From positions 2,978,909 to 3,042,908 of the forward strand of contig CAKAKS010000067.1 in the NCBI GenBank assembly GCA_916700875.1: DNA of 64,000 nucleotides. Direction: 5' to 3'. Made by a program: the position numbers and the translations under genes. The DNA is from Sebastes aleutianus. Its lineage: Eukaryota; Chordata; Actinopteri; Perciformes; Sebastidae. The notes beneath the pieces are model-generated. The model searched no databases. It saw only the letters and a program-made list of their open reading frames with translations, and was not told the origin of the DNA. Shown in pieces: positions 43,678 through 54,345 of the stretch (positions within the stretch are counted from its first letter, which is position 1; each line of letters begins with the position of its first letter).

Positions 43678-44334
43678 AGCTAGTTCACACTACACGACTT
43701 TAGCCCTGATTTTCTGTTCCCCAACAGTTTTTGGAGCTCCCCGACAAAAGCCCCAGAACAGAGGCAAATCGGCGTTCGAGTGTCATCTGTGAACTGTTCA
43801 AAGACGCGAGCAAAGAGGCTCACTGGTGTATCGCAGGCACTCTACAGATATCTAGCATGCAAAATATCCGGATTTGTCGGAGACTCCACAGCCAATGAGA
43901 GAGCGAGACTCGCGTTGAGAGGAAACCTGGGGGGAGGAGGGGTCTCCTGTAACAACAGGAACTTAATGTATGTAAGCATTTGCAACACGGAGCAAAGTTG
44001 TTGTTGCACCTAGAGGAATAAATAGTAAAAAAAGAGAAATGTGGAAACAGGCTTTTTTGTGAATGCGTGCGCCAACATCAGTAATGTGTCTTGCGCATGG
44101 TATCACGTCATTTACCGTTTATATCCCGCATGTGTTTTCATGACAAAACGTTGTTTGGAGACCTCATCGGGATTCCTCCTCCCTTTGAAAGATCTTGTGT
44201 GAATCCCCGTCACTGGTCAATCAAGTAGTGTGAAAACCACAACGACTTAAAGACTCCTGATTACAAGACAAGTTGTGTAGTGTGAACAGAACTGCGATCT
44301 GACGACTTTGAAAGTCGTGTAGTGTGAACTTAGC
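43678..44334. mobile_element. Non-autonomous TIR element (about 657 bp)
   Basis: Left end AGCTAGTTCACACTACACGA (then CTTTAG); right end, inward, AGCTAAGTTCACACTACACG (then ACTTTC). The inverted repeats are about 25 bp with a one-base length difference. TTA occurs outside both ends (43,674-43,676; 44,336-44,338), which would suit a PIF/Harbinger target, but the call is tentative. A further GTAGTGTGAA repeat lies inside the right arm near 44,228 and 44,277. No transposase; short frames within it are artefacts. Confidence 0.7.
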
Positions 44335-46577
44335 TTTAGCGACATCATGCAACATGGACCCTCTGACACTGGGGGGGGCGGGAGTTGCAGAAGGAGGGGG
44401 GGGGGGGGGGGTTTAGGCATCTGCCCAGGGGCCCATCATCCTCATCCCATCACACCTCCTCAAGCTCCTTCCAGGTCCTTGACAAGCTCTTGACAGCTGT
44501 TTCTTATTAGTATAAGGTTTTGATCATTATCCCATCATAAAATCATACATGTGTTGTCACCAGTGATATGAATTATTGTTTAAACATGTGCAAAACACAT
44601 TTGAAAATACTCCAAAAGAAAATACAGTATGTATTTAATACATATCTCATCTGTTGCAATAGCAAAGAAAGAAAGCAAGCAACTGAATATAGATAGTAAA
44701 TAAATTTAGAATCTGTGTCCACACTATCAGATGATCCATCTCGCAGCTCTTTCTAACCTCCCGTTTCTCCACCTCGTGCTCTGCTCCAACCCTTAAGTGG
44801 TTAACAGCCATCTAGCTGACTCTTAAATGGCCCAGATTGCCATTACTAAGGTTTTCTGGAGCCATCCCTTACCCTTTTAATGACAGCTGCTTCCGCCATT
44901 AATTCTCAATCAATAATGCAAAAACACTCAGAGCGGAGTCCATCCTGCCACAGCTTTATTTTCTAATGCTCTCCGAAAGCTAATGAGTCAGGCTAATTGG
45001 TCCGTCATCGTCGCCACTCAGAAGTTTACCAGAGGAAGTGTCTCTTTCCTTTTTAGCTTTAAAGAACATTAGATGAACAACTGGTTTCCAGTGAATGACC
45101 AGCACAACCTGTGCTGCCGTCGTGAAAGCAAACTCTTGAATGTTTTCTTTTACATGTTTCTGTGCATTCCCTGGCTTCCAAACACACACACACACACAGC
45201 AACACTATGAGTATGTTTTGAAAGACCTCAGACAAGCTGCTATGTTCATGTAGTTGGGAATGCTTTTAGCAAGTGTTTTAGTCTCAGGGTCATCTGATAA
45301 TGGGAAGAAAAACCACGTAGAAAGCTTTGTTTCCGTGAAAAACCACAAGCGAGATGGCAGGGACATACATTATGATCACTGGGCCGATTATAGTTGAGAT
45401 TTGAGTGTTACAAAAGAAAGAGTTGGACTGAGTTGTGTTAATAGTTAGGAAATAAAATCATACAGAAGTTTTCAATTTTGGGAAATTTATTTTTGTTTAA
45501 TTTGCACAAAAACAGAGTGATAAAACTTACCATCATCTATATACTTTTTCCTCAGTTTCATTGCCTTTCGGCACAAAATGCAGTATGAATCAGTAAAACA
45601 AAATGGATATCCATGTCAGATTGTGTGCAGGATAATGCAAGAAACCTTGTGTTCTTGCAAGATTTTGGGGGTTGCCTATAGTGACCCAACAGTAATCATA
45701 GTCTTGTTGTCCAGTTTGTCTGAGTGTATATTAGTTACTTGGTGTGGAGTGTCTAGTTTATGTAGGTTTCACAGCTTAAGTCAATGTTTTAGTCTAAGGA
45801 TAATTAGTTTGTGTGGAAGAGGAACCTTTCAGGGAAGACAAAACAGAAGCTAGATGCTTCACAAGATACCTCAGCAAGAGAAAGAATCAGTGAGCACTGT
45901 GGCTAAAGCACACGCAGCTCTTCAGCTTGTATGATCCATTGTCACATTAACTCCATAATACCACTCAATAGTGTCTTAGAGGCTATTTCCTAATGGCAAT
46001 TCACCTCATTTAGCAAAGCACACTATGGGGCATTTTATTTGTTTATGCTCAAAATAATGCATTTGGGAGTCCAGCAGTTATGAGAAATGAACCGTGATAG
46101 TTTTTGCCATCAAAGGCCACATGAAACTGCTGTTTGAAAATGCAATTATTGTACCATATATAATTTTTCACTCTGAACTCATCCCCCCTGTCTCGTCTTT
46201 CCAATACGAGGGGGCTTCCCAAATCCAATATTATCTTGTAAAAACATGTAGGCTGATGGATTATCCATAAATCACACTCTATGCAATACTGCAGCAAGAT
46301 CGGGGTCATGTAATCATCTCGATCATTTCAAACAAATAGTCCCTTGTTCGATCAATACAGGTTCAGACGCAGGCGAGAGAAATGCTTTTCTCCATAGATT
46401 TTGTAATCAGCAACAGCCTGCCGGTTAGACGGCGACTGCTATGTATTTTTTTCAGTAAAGACTAAGTGCAGGAGGTGGCTAACTGGCTGCAGTATTGAAT
46501 GTGTGTTTAAATAACGGGCCAGATGACCCGGTTTGATGGAAGGACAGTCGGCAGGACTTGCGTGGCAGGTGATTTGT
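44335..46577. other. Mostly unique sequence, no gene seen
   Basis: Contains G runs of 8 and 16 (44,371-44,378; 44,396-44,411), a candidate regulatory stretch (listed separately) and short chance frames (44,980-45,195; 45,578-45,853; 46,049-46,309). Confidence 0.45.
44740..45020. promoter_or_regulatory. Candidate cis-regulatory element (unverified)
   Basis: Unique sequence dense in homeodomain-type cores: CCATTACTAAGG, TTTTAATGACAG, GCCATTAATTCTC, CAATAATGC, TTCTAATGCTC, GCTAATGAGTCAGG and GGCTAATTGG, all within about 180 bp (44,835-45,005). It has no repeat signature. It resembles vertebrate developmental enhancers in texture only; conservation is untested. Confidence 0.32.
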
Positions 46578-46655
46578 GGACAGCTGTGACCTAAAGGTTA
46601 GAGCGACCTGACGTATGACTCCAAGTCAGTGGTTTGGATTCAGCATGACATTTTG
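46578..46655 (+). mobile_element. tRNA-derived SINE head
   Basis: 'ggacagctgtgacctaaagg' then 'ttagagcgacctgacgtatg', with an A-box-like GACCTAAAGGTTAGAGCG, and further on 'aagtcagtggtttggattca' in the B-box position (GGTTTGGATTC against GGTTCGANTCC). This is the order of a tRNA-like Pol III promoter as in fish SINEs ('cagccgtggcctaaaggttagag'). The body beyond 46,655 is not recognised. It could instead be a lone tRNA pseudogene. Confidence 0.55.
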
Positions 46656-47021
<366 letters not shown>

Positions 47022-47180
47022 TGTAATCAGAACTTCTCTGTTCTTTGTTGCCTTTTAGTGCATGTGAGTGTGCCCCACTGGCTAGCTCACGGCTGCTGTT
47101 CTGCATGGCTCTCATACAGTGGTTACAGCTGACAACCTACGGCATCATTGCAGAAGCGTAGGGCCCACCCTCTGGTCCGT

Positions 47181-47340
47181 CCCCCCCCCCCCCCCCCCCA
47201 GGCTAACACTGTTAGCTCAGTCAGCACTGTTGCCAATGTTTTCTTGTTTGGTTTCTCTCTTCCTTGCTTGTGTTGAACGAACTCTCAAATGTACGTCGCT
47301 TTGGACAAAAGCGTCCGCTAAATAAAATTGTATAATAGTA
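47181..47340 (+). repeat. C19 run and LINE/SINE-type 3' tail
   Basis: A run of 19 C (47,181-47,199). Further on, 47,289-47,340 reads 'atgtacgtcgctttggacaa' then 'aagcgtccgctaaataaaat', the very common teleost 'gtcgctttggataaaagcgtctgctaaatga' retroposon tail. The body between is unassigned. Confidence 0.6.
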
Positions 47341-49554
47341 GATTTATTTTCACTGTTAACGCTGTTCGCACCACTGCTAACCACCGGCTCGGCCGTCGTC
47401 ATGTTGAAAGCCATTGAGAGGCAATAGATTTGCTCTAAATTTTGCATTTAGCACCTTTAAGATCTAAGATCTCTTTTTTGAAGGAGCCTTGGCTCGCAGC
47501 ACAGGTAAACCAGCACAGACACTATAAGGAAGTGAGTAAGAGGAAGGATACGAGGAAGAATCAAATAAGGAAAAGGAAGATAAAAACACAAGGAATTGAA
47601 ATATATAAAGCAGAAAACGTGGGGGAAACAAACTAAATCACAACATTTCACAAAAAAAAAATACTATGAATGGCCCCTTCCCCACTTCCTACCCCCCTAC
47701 TTCCGTCCACCTTGCTCGGACCATGCCCATCTTCGACCTCAACCTTCATTTTGATCTCAACTACACACCTGTAAAGTTTTAGGACTACATCTTGCAAGGT
47801 TGTGACACTATCACGTTGACAAAATCTTTCCACAGACAGACATAAATAACACCTTGCATAGAAAAGTGCCTCTGTGGTAGTTTCTGCTAGTCTCCAGGAC
47901 CACATTTTGCCATGATGACACACATACAGACTCGGAAGGTGAAAACAATACCAGCTGTTGCAGTTGTGGCTGGTAATAATTTATTTTGTTGAGGCTATTG
48001 ATCAATTCTCTGACTTCATCTTCAAGTACAAGCCAGTTGTGGTCACTGAAAGGTGTCCAGGATATCCGCCAGATAAATATCTCAAGAGATGAAGGTGAAA
48101 AATAACTTTCAGTTGAGGGTGACATCAAAAGTCTGCTAAAATGGCAACAAAATAATGCAAAGGTTGATCTAAGATGAAGTGCTACTGTTGAGTGTTCTTT
48201 CAGCCAGACTGCATGCAATTTGTGCTGCTGAGTAGAGTATGTAGAAATGTACAGAGTTAATGACTTTGTCCTGGTTTCTGTCACTCTTGCAGTCGCTGGA
48301 CAGGCAGGTAACCATAGTTTAGAGACCTCCATTAGATAAATATCCATGTCAGACACAGACTCTGGTTTGATAGGAGTCTATGTAATGAATGACACATAAT
48401 GGAGGCATCCATCAGACAAGGGTAGAGACTGTTTGCTCTTACAGCTAATGCTTTGACCCTTCAGTACATATTTCTTCTGGTTATTGGTAAGTCTTTTACG
48501 ACTATGTTCTGTAAGATCTTCTGTTTTGTTCAGCCTGCCTCGTTGACTTGTTAGTTTCCCAACATGCCATGTGACAACCTACAGAAATAATTCAATGTAA
48601 ATTGAAACTTGTCACAATTTTTTTTTTCCTTTAAGCAAAAGTTAGAAATGGATTATGTCTTGTGGCCAAACTGCATTTTTGTTCTCTTCTCAACTGTCAT
48701 GTTTTCAGGTCTCTACTTCTTCTCCAGTGGATTTCTCAGTGTATGACTTTTGAACATCACTGCAAAATTGCCGCTCTCGAAGGAAGCACTTGGATTCTAA
48801 GAGACTAAAACCAAAATCTTATCTGCCATTATTCTGCTATCACACTCAGGAACAGCAGATGACACTAGAAATAGAAGACAGTTGATATCAGTGTGTTGGA
48901 CTCAATGATGGAAATATATATATATATATATATATATATAAGCCAGAAAGAGTTGTTTGACATAGTACATGACAGTATTTCCAGTAGTCCCAAACACACA
49001 AAAAGGTTGTCCAAACAGCTTGTTTTGACATGTAAAAGCCAAATACATTGTGGCATTCATATTTCTCTGCTCCACAATTTGCTGACAGAGTGAAATAGAA
49101 GTTATATTCTACTGTGTTTTAGGATGACATTTTAAAATTGAGCAGCCTGTCAATCAGAGAGCAGAAGCTCTACCATATAAATGACCTTCATACAGCACAG
49201 CAGTCATACACAGTAGCTTCTGTTTCCCAAAAGCAAGCTGGGGAATGTATCATAAGATCAAGTTGTTTGGTATGATAACATCATGTGATTGTGGATGCAG
49301 CATATTGCCTAATTATATCATGCAAGCTCTGTATCTGGAAGCATCGCGTCATAGTGTTTTTTTGAAGCTCCCTGCTGTGTGTTAGACACATGACCGACAC
49401 ACATTTCTGTGCATTTGCTGTGCTTAGTCTGATGTAACAAGTTATTTTAAACGCCCGTGTGTGTCTGCAGGCCCCGTTTCTACTTCTTCAAGAAAATTAT
49501 AGAAAAATATGTCACAAGATTAATTGGTAAAATAAAATAACCCCATATGATATG
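47341..49554. other. Unique sequence, no gene confirmed
   Basis: Holds the longest open frame not explained by a repeat (47,811-48,356, minus strand, 181 codons from MSDMDIYLMEVSKLW). It has no recognisable domain and no supporting exon context. An AT microsatellite lies at 48,914-48,940. Otherwise AT-rich non-coding sequence. Confidence 0.4.
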
Positions 49555-49800
49555 GGTTAATACATCTAACTATAAAGCAAGGAATCTCTGTCTGTCTGTG
49601 TGTCCTTTGCATATCTCAAGAACCGTTCATTTGATCTACTTCACTCTTGGTGGATATATTGCTGGGGACGGAAGTGAGTGCCATGTTGAATTTGGTGCAA
49701 TTTGGACATGCGACATGTTCAATTTTAATAAAATTTGAATAAACACTCAAAGAGCGCTCTGTGTAGTTGCAGGGGCGGGGCTTCAGGGCTCAACGGACTG
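49555..49800 (+). repeat. Dispersed perciform-type repeat fragment
   Basis: 'aaggaatctctgtctgtctg', 'cctttgcatatctcaagaac', 'cgttcatttgatctacttca' and 'ggtggatatattgctgggga' are recognisable from a frequent repeat of spiny-rayed fishes. No coding. Class unassigned. Confidence 0.5.
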
Positions 49801-49937
49801 AGTCGAGCATGTTGTCTGCAGCTGTCCAGTCACTTTTGCTGCTGGATGCTGGATACAAACTAATGTTACAACCAAACTCGTCTTCACTTCCCTGGAGTCA
49901 ACGAGCGATGAATGGTTCTTGACAATGCTGCAATGTA

Positions 49938-50265
49938 GCAACCCTGTCTCCCACAAAATTACGCTCCCATACAACTAAACTGCATTCTCAATTACGTTTC
50001 AAGGGAAACCTATTTCCTCCCGGATTACAGTCACAATTTTAAACATGTGGTTAACGTAAATTTAAACAAAACAAAAAAAACGCAACAAAACTACTTAGTT
50101 AGGTTTAGGAAAAATGACTAAGACATTGAATGAAAACAAAACAAAAGTGCAACAAAACTACTTTGTTAGCAAAATAAATAAGTGAACATTGACTTTTAGT
50201 TTCACACGGGACACAAACAACACACAACAACCGGAAAGTCCTGTGTTTGTTGGACCCACCTGCCT
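49938..50265 (+). mobile_element. Family Y element, copy 3 (left end and core)
   Basis: Left end GCAACCCTGTCTCCCACAAA, then 'ctgcattctcaattacgttt' and 'aagggaaacctatttcctcc'. The core arm 'caaaactacttagttaggtt' is followed by a second 'gcaacaaaactactttgtta' copy. It then runs 'attgacttttagtttcacac', 'gggacacaaacaacacac' and 'ggaaagtcctgtgtttg'. The right TIR is not recognised. Confidence 0.6.
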
Positions 50266-50605
50266 TCTGTTTTACTCGTTATTATACAACTTAACTTTGA
50301 ATAATGGTTGCTCAATCTTCTACGTCACCTGCTCTGTGCATTGCTAGTTGTACAATGTCACATGCTTCGGCCATCGTTTTGACAAAACGTTGCGACAAAA
50401 CATGTTTTGTAAGCAATACTCCCATGGGCCAAGCAATTGGACCAATCGGAACGGGCACACACCCTGGCAAGCAGCAATACCAGAATTCCGAACAGCCACA
50501 CCCTGAATGGGCACTGGGCTAGAGGCGACAATTCAAGTTGGTATTTCAAAGATTTTTGCCTGTCTTAGTTTTCTCTGCAGAGTTGATGCTATGTGCTCTT
50601 CCAGC

Positions 50606-51180
50606 CTGTTCTCATTTCCAGCTCATCAAATACAGAAGCTTTGTCACAACGTTCAGTACCACTGCACAAGGCACCCTTTAGCGTCAGTATGAAACGCACT
50701 GGGCATTCCATTAGCTATAATGTAAACCCATCCGCGGCAACAGTAAACGCTCAGAAAAAGTGTGCCGAGAGTGACTGGGTGACGTAGTTTAAAGAGTGAA
50801 ACAGACACACTGGATGGGCAGGAGGGGAGGTGGATGGGTCCGACAAACACAAGGCTTTCATCCAGTAGACCGCTGTTCGTGTCCCATACTTTTATATTAC
50901 AATGAGCTGTTTGTTTGTGTCCTGTGTTCACAACGTTCATTGTCATTTTCACTGTACAAACGTAGTAGGTTTAAGCCCAACCATGTAGGTTTTTGCTAAA
51001 CCTAACTATAGTGGTTTTGTTGCCTATTCCTAAAGTGACACTAAGAGTAACTATAGTGGTTTTGTTGCCTATTCCTAAAGTGACACTAAGAGTAACTATA
51101 GTGGTTTTGTTGCCTATTCCTAAAGTGACACTAAGAGTAACTATAGTGGTTTTGATGCCGACAATAACGTGTAAAAGTAT
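50606..51180 (-). mobile_element. Family X element, copy 4 (reverse orientation)
   Basis: Begins with an X terminus (cctgttctcatttccagctc, then atcaaatacag). Order is reversed relative to the 18.3-kb copy: 'atgtaaacccatccgcg', 'acgtagtttaaagagtgaaa', then the core 'aggctttcatccagtagacc' and 'gctgttcgtgtcccatac'. The core arm at the far side has become the 45-bp minisatellite. The distal TIR is not seen. Confidence 0.6.
51003..51155 (+). repeat. 45-bp minisatellite, 3.4 perfect units
   Basis: Unit starts TAACTATAGTGGTTTTGTTG and continues CCTATTCCTAAAGTGACACT AAGAG. Units begin at 51,003, 51,048 and 51,093, with a partial at 51,138. The three full units are identical, so the expansion is recent. 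45 is divisible by 3, which creates an artefactual 15-residue repeat frame (50,993-51,184). Confidence 0.97.
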
Positions 51181-53351
51181 GTGACGAGTTGGGATCGTGT
51201 TGGCTCTCCGCTGTGGTGTCTCTTGCTTGTCAGCTAGAAATAAACTTAATAAATTAACAATAAATCAGGGTTGTGTTTCAGTCAGTTTGTTTTTCCTGTC
51301 CTTCTTACCCCCCTTGGTCAAAAATGCCGTAACACATCTTAAGTAATACTGTGTTAAAACATAGGGGAGATTTCTGCCTATTTGTCCCATTATTTTCAAA
51401 TAAAGCATCAGCACAAACTGTTCTTCTCCTGCAGTATAATCTTCTGTTCCATTTAAGGCCACTGTTAAGTGTAACCTGTAACTTGAACTCACTGACCAAA
51501 GGTTAAAGAAAATGGGTCAATTTCTCATGTTATGCTGCTAATGTAAAAAACCCTCACCCTCGACAGATGTGCTTCATTTCTATCTAATTGAACTCTGCCT
51601 CGCTGTGATTGGTCCCCCGCTGTTTGTGAATGGGAACACTGACTGGTAAATGTCATTCATGTGTTTGGCTCTGGCTCAGATTAAAGGTCCCATTATTGTC
51701 AAATGGCCCGCTGTTAATATCCCCAGGCACATTGCTCTGTGGAGGTCACCATGTTAATAGATACAAAACTAGCCCATTACCATCTTCATGCATGCTGTGC
51801 AAGTTAAGAGCTTTTAAACACAGTCAAAGAGAGTGAAATATATTTCTTCATTATTATAATATGTTATGTTTGATTGTGAATAGTTGTAGAAATAATTAAT
51901 TTTAATGCAACTCATCATGCTCACCATTGCTACAAGGACATTAAATGGTATTTTAACCATCTCATGCAACATAATGCGATTACCTCACTGGACTAGATTC
52001 CTTCCAGGTACTCAAACATAAAAACATCTTAAAATATTGGCTTTAATTGAATATCAAGCTAAAACTTGGTGAATTTGCCATTGATGCATTAGGTTTTGCA
52101 TTGAATCTCCAGGTCACTCTTAACTTAAAGTAAAACATAATGAAAAATAGATTGTGGCATCAATAAACAACAAATGGACATATTGGCCTCAGTTTGGACA
52201 TATTTGACTGAAACCAGAGCTGAACACAGAAGGGTAAACATTGAAATTGATGGTATTGATTGAATTACTGGAAACTGCCTCAGGTGATGAAGAAAAAAAC
52301 AGTCAGGATGAATTTCATGGGGAGGCTGAAGCCGAACTAGAGAAGGACAGAAGTCGATCACTGGCAAAATGATGGGGAAATTATACGATTTACTTAAACT
52401 TTCATGTGTTGAGGGTATTTTATTAATTCTTGGCCTTCAAAAACTTTGAAAATATCATTGTACGTTTTCTTTTTCCGTTATAAACCAGAAACTTCCACAA
52501 CATACTTCATCACTATTGACGTACAGATGACTAACATTCTCTATCATGCATGTATATAGTGGCTGCTGTTACAACAGTCAGTCAAGCACACTCCATTACT
52601 GGGAACAATGATCATCCATTACTGGGGTGGATGCCCTTTGGCAGAAATGGTAGATGGCGGAAAAAAAAAAAATCTGTTTTCCATTGAACAGTTTACCAGC
52701 CCATTACGAAAAATATGTGTTGATGTCGTACCATTGATCCTGCATTTAGATAAAAGGCAGGGCAGGAATCTTGCACAACACAGTTCATGCCTGAGGCCTC
52801 AACAGCTCTCTGTGTTGCATACTGGAGGGACAATTGAATGAGGGTTGATGACAATTCTCAACCAACCTCACATTTTTTATGCTGCACTATTTTAAAATCA
52901 GATCTTTAGATTTTTTTCAACTATGTTGTGTCATTTATTAAGAAAAATCTGTGATGATCTAACTGCAGCAGAGATGATATTTAACAATTATTCCTGGTTA
53001 AACAGAAAATCCAAATATCAGAGAGAGGCTTGTGTTGAAATCATGGGAATATGACATTTGCGCTTTGGCTGTGTTTGTGAAACAAAATGATTTGATGCAC
53101 ACAGGATGGACTTCCTGTCTTAGTTACCCTGTTACATTTTCTAAAAATATGTGTTTAAAATACTGGACCAACACTGAACATTGGACTTTCAATTGCACAG
53201 CTGTTTTTTTATGATCTGTGTGTCAGTATTTGGTAAGAATTTCCCAAAGACAAATTTCTGTCCTCTTTTGCAATGTTGATTACCTCATTTTGAATTAAGA
53301 TTTAGCAGTGTCCTCCCACCTTTTTTAATTCCCTTTCCACCCATGTCAGCG
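51181..53351. other. Unique sequence, no gene seen
   Basis: AT-rich. Short frames at 51,265-51,499, 51,630-51,836, 52,125-52,367 and 52,608-52,841 lack recognisable domains. Confidence 0.45.
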
Positions 53352-54345
53352 CAACACATTCTTACTCACAATTTGTCAAATACAGATTGGTCAGTGGCCC
53401 CTAAGCTTCAAAATATGACTCTCTAGGTACCCCTCTAGTGTCAGTTTTGGACGTGTCAGGGACAGCGTGTCAGTCTCATTTCATAATAAACTTCCACAGT
53501 AGGTTTCCATAGGTTTTAGTTTTACTTATCCAACAAAACTACGTAAAATAAGTCTGTTTGTTAGTAAGCAAGTAAGCAAGTTATGTAACAAAATTAAGGT
53601 AACATAAGTCAACATTGACACACAGGACACCAACAGCAGTCTCCTAGGTGAAAGTCCTGTGTTTGTTTCACCCACCCAACCATCCTCCCCTCCCATTTCA
53701 ATCAGGAGAGACCCCGTATCGATTGAACAATAATTTATTACATGGTACATGATAGAAGAATAGTGCAAAGTCTTTGGCGATTAGACTCCATCGTGACGTA
53801 GTATATCAAAGGGGGTAGTGATGCCGTGATGAGATTAGGTATATTCCCCCCCTGGAGTCTAGACACTGGTGGTGGTGGTGAAGGGAGTAGCTGATGATCC
53901 AATGAAGGGATGTGAAGCAGGACTGGGCACTGAACATGATGAAGACTGGAGGTGATGGGGTGGAGGCGGGTTGCATCAAGCCGCACTGAATTGACAACTG
54001 ACAGCAGCAGAGAGGAGAACAGTTTTAAAATCTGATTGCAACAATATGATTGCCTCAGATCTATCTAAGAATGAACCACCCACAGTCAGCTGATAGAGTA
54101 GGAGCCAGTGAGAAAAGAGACATAAAGGTTGTGAATGAAAGAGTGTGAAGAGGGTCTTCCTGTCTGAACTTTCGCTTTAAGCTTCATTTGCCTTACGTAG
54201 ACTTTCTCACTCTGTATACTACACCAGTTTACATTGGATAACGCATACAGGCGCTAAACGATGTGTCAGACGCCTCAGACACATCAGAAACCAAGGGGCA
54301 TGACCAAGGGTCGGCATTCGGCGAGTTGGGAATGAGAACTGGTTG
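53352..54345 (+). mobile_element. Family X element, copy 5, with a nested insertion
   Basis: Left terminus CAACACATTCTTACTCACAA, then 'gtcaaatacag', 'cagtggcccctaag' and 'ctctaggtacccctctagtg'. The right terminus (reverse complement) is CAACCAGTTCTCATTCCCAA, then CTCGCCGAATGCCGACC. The core 'ctcctaggtgaaagtcctgt' lies at 53,640-53,660. The stretch joining 'cctcccctcc' to 'acgtagactttctcactctg' is interrupted by about 490 bp (53,696-54,190) of unrelated non-coding DNA. That DNA is itself probably a mobile element. Confidence 0.68.

Noticed and set aside
50993..51184. Protein with three 15-residue repeats (TIVVLLPIPKVTLRV)
   Set aside because: The repeat period is the 45-bp minisatellite, which happens to be divisible by three.
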